Below are positions 8,988 to 18,213 of a stretch of DNA of 64,000 nucleotides, in pieces. Position 1 is the first letter of the stretch. Each line of letters opens with the position of its first letter. This DNA is from Nitrosomonas sp. (GTDB lineage Bacteria; Pseudomonadota; Gammaproteobacteria; Burkholderiales; Nitrosomonadaceae): positions 420,819 to 484,818 of the forward strand of contig JADJES010000002.1 of assembly GCA_016708955.1 (NCBI GenBank), written 5' to 3'. The notes beneath the pieces were generated by a model. That model did no database searches. It worked only from the letters and a program-made list of their open reading frames with translations, and was not told where the DNA came from. Both the position numbers and the translations under genes were made by a program.

Positions 8988-10339
8988 ATGCCGCCAAATC
9001 CGCCGTTGCTCATGACTAGAATATGATCACCGGGCCTCGTGATTGCAGAAATATTTTGTACGAGTTGATACAAATCATCATAACAATGCACTTTATTTCC
9101 TAATGGAGTCATAGCAGCTTTGGCCCACTGCGAATCGCGAGTGAAGCAATAAACCTGATCGGCTCCCATTAAGCTATCGGCGAGACTATCTTTCCATACA
9201 CCCATTTTCATCGTATTCGAACGTGGTTCCAATATTGCAATAATTCTTTGTTTGCCAGCATGTGTGCGTAAGCCATTTAATGTTGTTTGAATAGCAGTAG
9301 GGTGGTGCGCAAAATCATCATAAACAGTAATATCGTTGATGGTGCCGCGCTTTTCCATGCGGCGTTTAACATTCCTAAACTGCGTTAATGCCGCAATTCC
9401 CGTCTTGATGGGGACTCCGGCATGCCGGGCGGCGATCAGAGCAGCCAATGCATTCATGCGATTATGTTCACCTAACAAATCCCAATGCAAGCAGCCTTGA
9501 TGGGTCTTGGTAAGAAAAATGTCCATAGCATTGTTTTTCTGTGGCCTTGAGTGCCAGCCGGCTTCTATGCCAAATGCTTCAATGGGTGTCCAGCAACCTT
9601 GTTGCAGAACACGTTTTAAATTTTTGTCATTTCCGTTTGCAACAATCAAACCGTTATTCGGAATAATTCGAACAAAATGATGGAATTGACGCTCAATAGC
9701 AACAAGATCCGGGAATATGTCGGCATGATCAAATTCAAGGTTATTTAAAATCGCAGTTCTGGGATGATAATGGACAAATTTAGAACGTTTATCAAAGAAT
9801 GCTGTGTCGTACTCGTCCGCTTCGATGACAAAGAAAGGTGAGATATCGGCAGGGTTCAGACTGGAGGCCTGGGCAGATAATGGCATATTGCCAATTCTTG
9901 CTGATATGCCAAAATTCTCAGGAATTCCGCCAATTAGGAATCCCGGATTCAATCCAGCATACTCTAAGATCCAAGCTAACATGGAGCTGGTTGTCGTTTT
10001 GCCATGCGTGCCGGCAACGGCAAGCACCCAGCGGGTTCCCAAAATATTTTCTGATAACCACTGCGGACCAGAAATATATGGCAGATTCCGGTTGAGTATC
10101 TCCTCCATCAATGGATTTCCGCGTGTAATCACATTGCCAATTACAAATATATCTGGTTGTAGCTGGATTTGTTCAGGGGAATAACCAGCTATTAATTCGA
10201 TCCCTTGAGATTCGAGCTGTGTACTCATTGGCGGGTAAACATCTTGATCGCAGCCTGTTACTCTATGTCCAGATTCACGCGCGATGGCCGCTATTCCACC
10301 CATAAAAGTGCCACAAATTCCTAGTATATGAATATGCAT
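8951..10339 (-). CDS. mpl: UDP-N-acetylmuramate:L-alanyl-gamma-D-glutamyl-meso-diaminopimelate ligase
   Basis: Mur-ligase that reattaches recycled murein tripeptide to UDP-MurNAc in cell-wall recycling. It begins with the Rossmann-type [22 protein letters not shown] that separates Mpl from other Mur ligases, has the ATP P-loop [15 protein letters not shown], the central [11 protein letters not shown] and [16 protein letters not shown] segments, and the [11 protein letters not shown] and [10 protein letters not shown] motifs of the C-terminal domain. Length (462 aa) is typical. It is divergent from gluQ and overlaps the apt end tail to tail. Confidence 0.95.
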   Translation of the reverse strand: MHIHILGICGTFMGGIAAIARESGHRVTGCDQDVYPPMSTQLESQGIELIAGYSPEQIQLQPDIFVIGNVITRGNPLMEEILNRNLPYISGPQWLSENILGTRWVLAVAGTHGKTTTSSMLAWILEYAGLNPGFLIGGIPENFGISARIGNMPLSAQASSLNPADISPFFVIEADEYDTAFFDKRSKFVHYHPRTAILNNLEFDHADIFPDLVAIERQFHHFVRIIPNNGLIVANGNDKNLKRVLQQGCWTPIEAFGIEAGWHSRPQKNNAMDIFLTKTHQGCLHWDLLGEHNRMNALAALIAARHAGVPIKTGIAALTQFRNVKRRMEKRGTINDITVYDDFAHHPTAIQTTLNGLRTHAGKQRIIAILEPRSNTMKMGVWKDSLADSLMGADQVYCFTRDSQWAKAAMTPLGNKVHCYDDLYQLVQNISAITRPGDHILVMSNGGFGGIHEKILSTLRQG

Positions 10340-10484
10340 GTTAAGTTTAAAAATTCTTGATTATATTTCACAGACACAACTACTATAACTAATAGTCTTT
10401 TGGAATTATATTCTATTGAATAAGACAATATCGATGGTTGTTATTTGTGTTAAACCTTTGTATATCGGATTAGTTAATTTTTTA

Positions 10485-11378
10485 GTGGAAAGTACTCAGT
10501 TGATTGATTTAAATTATCGGGGCCGATTTGCGCCATCACCAACCGGGCCGCTACATTTTGGCTCATTGGTTGCGGCTGTGGGTAGCTATCTTGATGCGAA
10601 ATTTCATCATGGCAAATGGCTGGTTAGAATCGAGGATGTTGATTTGCAACGCCAAGTACCTGATGCAGCGCGTGAGATTTTATATGTGCTTGAAAGGTTA
10701 GGTATGGAGTGGGATGAGGAAGTGATCTACCAAAGCCAGCGCTCTGAAGCCTATCACGAGGCCTTGAGTGTTTTGTGTAAACAAGGTTTGGTTTATCCCT
10801 GCACTTGCTCACGAAAAGAAATTGCTGATTCCAGCATTATGGGTTTGAATGGACCTATTTATCCAGGGACTTGCCTTAAGAGTCCTGCTTCGGTAAAGGA
10901 TGCACATGCACTTCGCATTCAAACAAATAATGATCTAATTCAGTTTAAAGATATTTTAAATGGCACATTTTCACAGAGGCTTAAGACTGATGTGGGAGAT
11001 TTTGTTTTGCGCAGGGCCGATGGAATTTATGCCTATCAATTAGCCGTAGTGGTAGATGATGCAGCACAAAATATAACACATGTTGTACGTGGTGCTGATC
11101 TTCTAGAATCTACGCCGCGCCAAATATTCTTGCAGCGATTATTGGATTATCCAATACCGCAATATTTGCATTTGCCAGTGGTAATGGATGCGAAGGGTGA
11201 GAAACTCAGTAAGCAAACAAATGCCATGCCAGTCAATAGTTTGGATACATTAACCCAATTAGTTGATGCCTTACATTTCTTGGGTCAGAAACCACCTGTT
11301 GAAATTTTAGAGGGTGATGTTGTTTCCTTCTGGCAATGGGCCCAACAAAATTGGCGCGTGAATCTGATTGCTCATTGA
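10485..11378 (+). CDS. gluQ: Glutamyl-Q tRNA(Asp) synthetase
   Basis: Class I aminoacyl-tRNA synthetase-like enzyme that attaches glutamate to queuosine at the wobble base of tRNA(Asp). It lacks the anticodon-binding half of GluRS. Visible motifs are RGRFAPSPTGPLHFGSL (HIGH-type), RIEDVDLQR, a cysteine cluster YPCTCSRKE...YPGTC that binds zinc, and the KLSKQTNA segment (KMSKS-type). The start is uncertain. The frame opens at a TTG at 10416 and has an ATG at 10434, but none of the candidates has a clear ribosome-binding site. I chose the GTG at 10485 because relatives begin about ten residues before YRGRFAPSPTG. Confidence 0.9.
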   Translation: MESTQLIDLNYRGRFAPSPTGPLHFGSLVAAVGSYLDAKFHHGKWLVRIEDVDLQRQVPDAAREILYVLERLGMEWDEEVIYQSQRSEAYHEALSVLCKQGLVYPCTCSRKEIADSSIMGLNGPIYPGTCLKSPASVKDAHALRIQTNNDLIQFKDILNGTFSQRLKTDVGDFVLRRADGIYAYQLAVVVDDAAQNITHVVRGADLLESTPRQIFLQRLLDYPIPQYLHLPVVMDAKGEKLSKQTNAMPVNSLDTLTQLVDALHFLGQKPPVEILEGDVVSFWQWAQQNWRVNLIAH

Positions 11379-11553
11379 TTGAGCCATCAATAATGCTGAG
11401 TTGATTTAAAGTAGGCGCTAAGCCGAATATTTGTGCTAGTCTAACCCTTAAGGTATCGTGTAGATTAAAGGCTGTGATTGCACAACTGTTTATAATAATT
11501 AATGTGATTGATGATTAATTGAGAAGTGATTAATGTTTTTCATGCATATCAGC

Positions 11554-11560
11554 TGAGGAG
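11554..11560 (+). promoter_or_regulatory. Ribosome-binding site deciding a GTG start
   Basis: TGAGGAG is five bases before GTG 11566 and supports this non-ATG start for the FAD-dependent oxidoreductase. Confidence 0.7.
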
Positions 11561-11565
11561 TTACT

Positions 11566-12729
11566 GTGGCTTTTTTGCCGTTTAATATACCGAAACAAAA
11601 GAGATTGAAAGTAGTGATTGTCGGCGGAGGGTATGCTGGTATTGCTGCATTAACAAATCTTTTGCAATACGCCCCCGATACTGATATCACGATTATTGAT
11701 CCCAAAACGCAACACATAAAAATTACTCATCTACATGAGACATTCCGATACCCCTTAACCGATTTGCTGGTTCCATTTACCGAGATAGAAAATCGTTATG
11801 GCTGCCGGCATATTGTAGCATCGGTAAATTTTGATCAGGATAAGCTACAAGAATGTCAGGATAAAAAACAACTGATTCTCAATGAAGAAGTTTTAGATTT
11901 TGATTATCTGATTATTGCCTCGGGTTGTGAAAGCAGGGCTGTTGATCCTATAAGAAAAGATAATATTCTGAGTTTGCAGGACTTCACGATTGCAAATGGA
12001 TCAGATTTATTAACAAAATTACTGGACCAAGGCAATTCATCTGAACAATCTATTTCTGTTGTGGGTGGAGGAGCAACGGGTATACAGTTCTTGTTTGAAA
12101 TAAAACAATTTCTTAATCGAATTAAAAGCAAGGCTGCGTTACGCCTGATTCATTCGGGTGAACATGTTCTGGAACAATTTCCTGATGGATTTGGTTCTTA
12201 TGTGGAAGCTCGCATGCGTGATATGGATATTGCTTTCTACCCAAATACCTATTACCGTGAACAGCAAGACGGGCAAATTTTACTGACAAATAAACAAACA
12301 AAAGAACCGTTTGAGTTGGCTTCCAGCCTATCCATTTTGTTTTTAGGTAAGAAACAACAAAATATTTTTACCGCAAATGCCTTTGGACAGGTTATAGTTA
12401 ATCAGGAGCCACTGCAGAATATTTTTGTGGCGGGTGACTGCTCTTACTATCAATCGTTAGGTTCGAATACATTAACAGCACAATCAGCTGTTCGGAAAGG
12501 GAAGTTAGTAGCACGCAATATATTACGGCATTCAGGTTTTCCCGGATTGCTCGAACCCTATCTCCATCATGAATTAGGCTATGTCGTTAGTCTTGGGCCT
12601 TCAGATGCGGTAGGCTGGTTGGTTTCGGAAGGCAACCTGATCACAGGTATTCCAGCTTTGACAATTAAAGAATTAGTTGAAGCGCAATATGATTTATTGT
12701 TGGTAGGAATCGATACTTACTTGGTTTAG
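11566..12729 (+). CDS. NDH-2-like FAD/NAD(P)-dependent oxidoreductase
   Basis: Pyridine nucleotide-disulfide oxidoreductase fold related to type II NADH dehydrogenases and sulfide:quinone reductases. The FAD dinucleotide motif VVIVGGGYAGIAAL is near the N-terminus, the second Rossmann motif SVVGGGATGIQFLFE is around residue 165, and the FAD-binding IFVAGDC is around residue 285. There is no CXXC redox centre, so it is not a disulfide reductase. It is 387 residues long, shorter than many NDH-2 proteins, and lacks an obvious C-terminal membrane anchor. It is the first gene of a co-directional trio with an SRPBCC protein and a LOV protein, so its flavin may serve a light- or stress-linked redox step (inference). 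Quinone as acceptor is likely but not provable from sequence. Confidence 0.82.
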   Translation: MAFLPFNIPKQKRLKVVIVGGGYAGIAALTNLLQYAPDTDITIIDPKTQHIKITHLHETFRYPLTDLLVPFTEIENRYGCRHIVASVNFDQDKLQECQDKKQLILNEEVLDFDYLIIASGCESRAVDPIRKDNILSLQDFTIANGSDLLTKLLDQGNSSEQSISVVGGGATGIQFLFEIKQFLNRIKSKAALRLIHSGEHVLEQFPDGFGSYVEARMRDMDIAFYPNTYYREQQDGQILLTNKQTKEPFELASSLSILFLGKKQQNIFTANAFGQVIVNQEPLQNIFVAGDCSYYQSLGSNTLTAQSAVRKGKLVARNILRHSGFPGLLEPYLHHELGYVVSLGPSDAVGWLVSEGNLITGIPALTIKELVEAQYDLLLVGIDTYLV

Positions 12730-12808
12730 CGGGCCGTTGGAAAACGTTCTCGAGAGGCACGCAGGAAGTTTACGGGCTGTTAGCAAACACTACGCAGGAG
12801 GCATTACA

Positions 12809-13288
12809 ATGCTTGGTTTGTTCAAAGATACCCCTGTAATTGGCAAGGCCAATACAATAATCCAAACTCCCAGTGATAAGCTTTTCAATTTTATTGGAAA
12901 CGATTTGCTGATTAACTATCCCAGATGGTCACCGGAAGTGAAGGAATTGGAAAAACTCACCGATGGTCCTATAAAATTGGGAACACTATGCCGTCAAGTG
13001 CGCATTGATCAAGGCAATCGCTCTGAGTCAACATTCAAAGTCAAAGTTTTTAATGCTGGATCACGCATTTGTTTCGAAGGCGTCTCTAATCCGTATCGTT
13101 GTGATTATGTGATTGAGTCGATTAACGCATCAGATAGCCGGATAACGTTTATCTTTGAGTTACTAAGTCTTGATTTACATGTAAGGCCATTCGAGAAGCT
13201 AGTACGTATTGCTGTTCAAGATGGAACCGACAGGACTGTAAAAAACATTAAAAAAATAATTGAATCAGAACAGGCTGGTTCCAAGTAA
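12809..13288 (+). CDS. SRPBCC (START-like) family protein
   Basis: A 159-residue protein of the polyketide cyclase/START-like fold. It shows the usual opening with a small-molecule or lipid cavity domain (IIQTPSDKLFNFIG...NYPRWSPEVKELEKLTDGPIKLGT) and a long C-terminal helix. No catalytic residues are recognisable, and members of this fold bind hydrophobic ligands. The start is set by AGGAGG at 12796-12801, seven bases before the ATG. A TTG-initiated extension upstream lacks such a site. It follows the oxidoreductase by 79 bp and precedes the LOV gene by 60 bp. Confidence 0.75.
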   Translation: MLGLFKDTPVIGKANTIIQTPSDKLFNFIGNDLLINYPRWSPEVKELEKLTDGPIKLGTLCRQVRIDQGNRSESTFKVKVFNAGSRICFEGVSNPYRCDYVIESINASDSRITFIFELLSLDLHVRPFEKLVRIAVQDGTDRTVKNIKKIIESEQAGSK

Positions 13289-13348
13289 TCAGCCATAGCA
13301 TTTTTTGTATTTATTTAGCCTGCAGTTGATTAACCTGGAGAGAAAATC

Positions 13349-13801
13349 ATGGATTTTATCGTTGAGAAAGACCCTGGATTAATTCCACAAGTGTTGTCCA
13401 AGATTCTTGATTCGTGCGTGAATGGAGTGTCATTGGCCGATCCTGATCAGGAGGATTTGCCATTGGTTTATGTTAATAAAGCTTTTGAGACAATAACTGG
13501 TTATACGTTAGCGGAAGTGGTAGGTAAGAATTGCCGTTTTTTACAGGGTAAGGAACACGATCAAGCTGAAGTCAATAAATTGCGAGAAGCTATAAAGGAT
13601 AAGAAATCTGTTGAAGTAACGCTGCATAATTATCGTAAAAATGGCGAGTTATTTTATAACCATTTACTAATGTCACCGCTTTTTGATTCCAATGGGAATT
13701 TGCTCTATTTCTTGGGTGTTCAATTAGATGTTACACCACGAATTCGAGCTGAAGAGGAAATCAAAGCATTGAAGAATCAACTTGCAATACTTAAAAAATG
13801 A
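13349..13801 (+). CDS. Short LOV-domain blue-light photoreceptor
   Basis: A 150-residue protein made of one PAS/LOV domain with short flanking helices and no output domain. The flavin-cysteinyl adduct motif GKNCRFLQG carries the photoactive C62. Other LOV signatures are YVNKAFETITGY upstream and the NYRKNGELFYNHLLMSP strand with the flavin-contacting Asn residues. After the core, a charged helix (RIRAEEEIKALKNQLAIL) could be a J-alpha coiled coil for dimerisation. Short LOV proteins signal by changing dimer state. CTGGAGAG lies just upstream of the ATG. Its partners are probably the two genes in front of it, which would couple blue light or redox state to the oxidoreductase (inference). Confidence 0.88.
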   Translation: MDFIVEKDPGLIPQVLSKILDSCVNGVSLADPDQEDLPLVYVNKAFETITGYTLAEVVGKNCRFLQGKEHDQAEVNKLREAIKDKKSVEVTLHNYRKNGELFYNHLLMSPLFDSNGNLLYFLGVQLDVTPRIRAEEEIKALKNQLAILKK

Positions 13802-13839
13802 TCGGTTTGCTAAGATACCAGACTATTCGAACGTGGGAG

Positions 13840-13929
13840 TGGCGGAGACGGTGAGATTCGAACTCACGGTAGAGTCACCCCTACGGCAGTTTTCAAGACT
13901 GCTGCCTTAAACCACTCGGCCACACCTCC
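13840..13929 (-). tRNA. tRNA-Ser (anticodon UGA)
   Basis: Read on the minus strand it begins GGAGGTGTGGCCGAG, has the D-arm TGGTTTAAGGCA, the anticodon loop of CAGTCTTGAAAACTG (UGA), a long variable arm as expected for serine, the T-arm GTGAGTTCGAATCTCAC and a 7-bp acceptor stem closed with two G-U pairs. CCA is encoded at the 3' end (13840-13842). Confidence 0.95.
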
Positions 13930-14131
13930 ATTCATTGAACTTGCAGGGCGAATCATACCTTTTAGTGTTCTTTTTGGCTAGTTACTACGTACTTTATTTA
14001 TCAGCTGAGTAAAGAATAGTTGGAGGTAATTCGATTTATTCTTTATGATGGAGTTATTAGATTTGTCCGGACTTAATAACGTAATTTTATGAATTGGTAA
14101 TGAATTCTCTTATTACCTTAATCTTTTATTG
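13930..14131. other. Spacer between tRNA-Ser and the IS
   Basis: AT-rich and non-coding. The last seven bases, TTTATTG at 14125-14131, are the left copy of the IS target duplication. Confidence 0.5.
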
Positions 14132-15690
14132 ACTGGAGTTTCACGCTTTTTTTATGATCCGATGATTCAATTGTCTGGAATTTTGGATTATCGGGATTTT
14201 TCTTGAGTGACAAAATAGTATTGATATCGACCCTGTTGACAGTAGGGAAAAATCGAAATATATCCTTTTAAATACAGTAAGATATGATTGCGGCGACGCA
14301 CGGTTTTGTTATAATTTCATCTGTTAAGTAACTGAAACCAATAATAAAAAAGGCATCGCCGCATGTTCATTCTACGCAATATCCTCTTCCCCCCAACAGG
14401 AATTTAACCACCGTTGCAAAGGCGATGAACGAGGTGTCTGGTTTGTTTATACGCTCCTGGCTGTTATCACTCATTTCACTTCTTCACGCAGCGCCAACCT
14501 ATTGCGATGCTTGCAGGTATTGTTCAGGCTGTCGTTAGTCAGCGCCGATTTTACATCTTCATGGCCTCATCAAATTGCCTTGGTCACGCCTCTGGACGCC
14601 TGTGGTCTCTGATACCCAGCCCGACGACAAAGGACGGCTATTGCTGGCCTTGGATGACACCATCAATCCCAAGACTGGCAAAGATTTTCGGCTGCGCGTC
14701 TTTCTTTGATCATGCTGCCAAGACCAATCAATCGAAATACCCCTGGTCACAAAATGTTTGTCCATCGGTTTATAAAATTGTCAAAGCCCTGGCTTGCTTA
14801 CCGCTGGCGTTTCGTTTCTATCATGGAAAAACGATAGCGACCAAGAAGGTTAGGGTTGAGGGCAAGATACCATCGTTTCAAACCAAATTTGAGCAGGCCA
14901 TCGAAATGCTGCTGGAAATTTCTGCCGCTTTTCCTGGCACCCCATTGCTGATCGTTACCGATAGCTGGTTTGGAAACGACGGCTTGCTTAAACCGATGCG
15001 CAAAACCGTTGGACAGCACTGTCATATGCTTTCCAGATTGCGCGTCAATACCACTTTGTTTGCGTTACCACCCGAACACCAAAAACATCAGCTCGGCCGA
15101 TCCAGAAAGTATGGCGACAAGATGGGCAATGCCACAACGCTGGCCAATGAATTCCATGAACGCGCTACCACTTATTCGGTTAACCTCTACGGCAAACAAC
15201 GCGATGTTCTGGCCTTTGACAACATCATGATGTTGAAAACACTCAAATGTGCCGTGCGCATTGTTTGGATCTATCGAAGATCACATGGGTCGCACTCTTT
15301 ACCCGATCTCGATCTCACCGTCAGCAGATTATCGAATACTACGGCGCACGCTGGAAAATCAAGCCGCTTCAGAGATCAGCGGAAATCGGTAGCTCAAAGC
15401 CAAACTCGAAACTACCATGCCGTTACCAATCATCTCAACTTCGATGGCGCCCCGTAACCTGGATTTATGCCGATCACCTTGATAAAACACCGCAGCGTTG
15501 TTACGCTGTTAACAATCGAAGTCCTGCCTTTTCGATGTCAGAAAACTGATTACTCAGGCTGCGCTCAAGGATTTTGTTGCTTTTGCCCTAAACCAGATAA
15601 ACCCATTCTTAATTCTTTTATCGATGCATTATTGCGTATGGTTGCTTAAGCGAAAATGTAAAGTCTAGTGCAAAACGGTGAAACTTCAGT
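14132..15690 (+). mobile_element. Complete IS (IS4/IS701-like DDE type) with 13-bp inverted ends and 7-bp target duplication
   Basis: The left end ACTGGAGTTTCAC (14132-14144) matches the inverted right end GTGAAACTTCAGT (15678-15690) at 12 of 13 positions. TTTATTG is repeated immediately outside both ends (14125-14131 and 15691-15697), which is good evidence for the exact boundaries. The element is 1,559 bp. A second copy begins at 63756 and runs off the window. The 230-bp left leader ahead of the transposase ATG is about 95% identical between the two copies. Confidence 0.85.
14363..15649 (+). pseudogene. DDE transposase of the IS at 14.1 kb, multiply frameshifted
   Basis: The ATG at 14363 opens MFILRNILFPP and then shifts frame in a C6 run; the next frame reads EFNHRCKGDERG. 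Later frames carry LLLALDDTINPKTGK, FDHAAKTNQSKYPWSQN, LPLAFRFYHGKT and LLIVTDSWFGNDGLLKPMRK, which form the catalytic core of an IS4/IS701-type DDE transposase. The end is in further frames (IIEYYGARWKI, ALLRMVA). At least four shifts separate these parts, so no functional protein can be made as written. The family call rests on these segments and should be treated as approximate. Confidence 0.8.
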
Positions 15691-15707
15691 TTTATTGATA
15701 GTATCTA

Positions 15708-16591
15708 ATGAATTTCATTGGTTCAATTTCAATTGATGGAGAAGTGTATTTTAGAAGGGTAGTAAATGTATGTGGTCGGATCCGGAGGTGGCAAGTCTTG
15801 AGAACGTGCGTATCAGCACTAATCAGGATATGGCGCGGCGAATGCGTTTGGGTGGCCTTGTTTTATGTTCTGTGTTGCAGCGCTATCGTATTGATGTCAC
15901 CTGTGCTGCTCGCGCAGCCTTATATTGCAATCTTTTTGGGTTTGTTTATTATTCTGGCGGTATAGCCACTTCGCCCGCGCGTATTCAGTTGATGCTTGCC
16001 TTTGCATTCCTGATCTATCTGCCAAGTCTTTTTAGTCTCGTTCTATTCATTCCAGGCGATAGCATTTGGGTGCTGATGATCATTGGGATTGCTTATTTTG
16101 TTTTTTCTGTACACAACGGAAAGTTGCAGCATGAGAATTATTGGATTGTACGGCAACAAGCTGTGCTGCTGGAAAATCAAGCTGCCGATTTAGAACAAGC
16201 CCGGTTACAAGCGGAGAATGCGAATAAAGCCAAGTCGGCATTCCTGGCAGCTATGAGTCATGAAATCCGGACGCCAATGAATGGGGTTCTTGAGATGACA
16301 GAGATTCTGGCAACAACTGCTCTTAACTCGGAACAGACAAATTATCTGAAGGTGATTCGTAATTCTGGACATACACTGTTACGAATCATCGATGATATTC
16401 TCGATTTCGCGAAAATAGAGGCGCATAGACTCAAAATAGCCAATCGTTCATTTGATCTTCGCGCAAATTATTGCAACGATTTACTTCTGACCATCTGTCG
16501 TTGCGACAGGGCGCCTGAAAATCCCAATGAATCCAAACGGAATCGCAGCGCCAATGCGATAATAGGCAACAATCACTTTAACAGCGGATAG
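15708..16591 (+). pseudogene. Sensor histidine kinase, N-terminal remnant
   Basis: Hydrophobic membrane segments lie in two frames ([25 protein letters not shown] helix, then [20 protein letters not shown]). They are followed by a coiled linker ([22 protein letters not shown]) and a HisKA dimerisation domain [17 protein letters not shown], whose His is the phosphorylation site. The match to the kinase ends after [14 protein letters not shown] plus about ten residues; the frame then changes character. The ATPase domain and any receiver domain are missing. A frameshift separates the first membrane part from the rest. It begins 18 bp after the IS, so the upstream part of the gene was probably affected by IS-related rearrangement. 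Confidence 0.75.
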
Positions 16592-16640
16592 GGAAATATC
16601 TTGCTGATCGGTTTTTTATTTTTTTATCACTCAAGAAAAT

Positions 16641-17096
16641 ATGATTTGGAAACCCAATGTGACAGTTGCGGCTGTCATTGAGCAAAATGGCAAATATTTA
16701 CTGGTGGAGGAAGAGCCAGAAGCGGGTACAGGTCTGTTTCTGAATCAACCGGCGGGGCACCTGGATCCCGGAGAAACCATCATTCATGGTGCCATACGGG
16801 AAACGCTAGAGGAAACGGCGTATACCTTTGTGCCTGAATATGTACTGGGTATTTATCAATGGCACTCCAGTCGCATGGATACTACGTATCTGCGTTTTGC
16901 TTTTGGCGGTCATGTTACACATCATGATCCGGAACGTAAACTGGACACCGGTATCTTGCAAGCAGCTTGGTTCAGCGTGGATGAAATTAATCAAATGCGC
17001 CACCGTCATCGTAGTCCACTGGTTATGCAATGTATTCAGGATCATCTCGCCGGTAAGCGGTATCCGCTGGAATTACTGACACACTATGAATCATGA
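16641..17096 (+). CDS. nudJ: Nudix hydrolase, NudJ-like
   Basis: Pyrophosphohydrolase of the Nudix superfamily. The Nudix box GHLDPGE...AIRETLEET is complete (G, E, RE and EE residues in register), so metal binding and catalysis should be intact. Length (151 aa) and the partner gene match NudJ, the phosphatase that acts on thiamine and nucleoside di/triphosphates and precedes mnmA in many proteobacteria. Its stop codon lies inside the start of mnmA (11-bp overlap), which implies translational coupling. Confidence 0.88.
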   Translation: MIWKPNVTVAAVIEQNGKYLLVEEEPEAGTGLFLNQPAGHLDPGETIIHGAIRETLEETAYTFVPEYVLGIYQWHSSRMDTTYLRFAFGGHVTHHDPERKLDTGILQAAWFSVDEINQMRHRHRSPLVMQCIQDHLAGKRYPLELLTHYES

Positions 17097-18180
17097 CAGG
17101 ATGAAAAAGCAACGTGTGGTTGTCGGTATGTCAGGCGGTGTTGATTCATCCGTGGCAGCATATTTGCTGAAACAACAGGGTTATGATGTCGTTGGCTTGT
17201 TTATGAAAAACTGGGAAGATGATGATACCGATGAGTATTGTTCTTCCCGCCAGGATTTTTTGGATGCGGTATCTGTTGCAGATGTGATTGATATCCCGAT
17301 CGAAGTGGTGAATTTCTCTATCGAATACAAGGATCGGGTTTTTTCGCATTTTCTTTCTGAATATCAGGCTGGACGTACACCGAATCCTGATGTTCTGTGC
17401 AACGCCGAAATTAAATTTAAGGCTTTTCTGGATCATGCGCATAAGCTGGATGCTGATTGTATTGCTACAGGCCATTATGCTCAGGTGCGCAAAGTTGGCG
17501 ATGCATTCCAATTATTAAAAGGTGAAGACGGCACCAAAGATCAGAGCTATTTCTTATATCGTTTGAATCAAGCACAACTTGCCAGTACATTGTTTCCTAT
17601 TGGGCATCTTTATAAGCGCGAAGTACGTAAGATGGCCAAACAATTAAAATTACCCAATTTCTCCAAAAAAGACAGCACAGGTATCTGTTTTATCGGGGAA
17701 CGCCCATTCCGGGAATTTCTCAATCGCTATCTCCCGCATGAACCTGGAGAAATCCAAACGCCCGAAGGGAAAGTGATCGGTCAGCATATCGGACTGATGT
17801 ATTACACTATCGGACAACGGCAAGGATTGGGAATTGGTGGGACACGTGATGGCAGCGATGAACCGTGGTTTGTGTCAGCCAAAGATATGACCAGAAATAT
17901 ATTGGTTGTAGTACAAGGCCATAATCACCCTGATCTGCTTCGGCCATCACTAGAGGCTGCCGATTTGACATGGATTAGCGGGAAACAGCCGCATTGCAAC
18001 TGGGTTTATGCCGCCAAAACCCGCTATCGTCAGGTTGATGCTCCTTGCACGATTACAAATTTAACCCAGGATCATTGTCAGGTAGATTTTGCACAAGATC
18101 AATGGGCTGTTACACCTGGTCAATCCGTCGTTATTTATGAAAGCAAAGTATGTTTGGGTGGTGGAATCATTATCGAATAA
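17086..18180 (+). CDS. mnmA: tRNA-specific 2-thiouridylase MnmA
   Basis: Installs the 2-thio group on U34 of tRNA(Lys/Glu/Gln). The N-type ATP pyrophosphatase P-loop [12 protein letters not shown] lies at the N-terminus. The catalytic cysteines are in [11 protein letters not shown] and [10 protein letters not shown]. The tRNA-binding signature [21 protein letters not shown] is present. Length is normal (364 aa). A second possible start is the ATG at 17101 ([12 protein letters not shown]). The overlap with nudJ favours the upstream start at 17086, but neither has a strong ribosome-binding site. Confidence 0.95.
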   Translation: MNHDRMKKQRVVVGMSGGVDSSVAAYLLKQQGYDVVGLFMKNWEDDDTDEYCSSRQDFLDAVSVADVIDIPIEVVNFSIEYKDRVFSHFLSEYQAGRTPNPDVLCNAEIKFKAFLDHAHKLDADCIATGHYAQVRKVGDAFQLLKGEDGTKDQSYFLYRLNQAQLASTLFPIGHLYKREVRKMAKQLKLPNFSKKDSTGICFIGERPFREFLNRYLPHEPGEIQTPEGKVIGQHIGLMYYTIGQRQGLGIGGTRDGSDEPWFVSAKDMTRNILVVVQGHNHPDLLRPSLEAADLTWISGKQPHCNWVYAAKTRYRQVDAPCTITNLTQDHCQVDFAQDQWAVTPGQSVVIYESKVCLGGGIIIE

Positions 18181-18213
18181 TTTTTAACGGCCCGCTAGTT
18201 CATGCAATAAACT

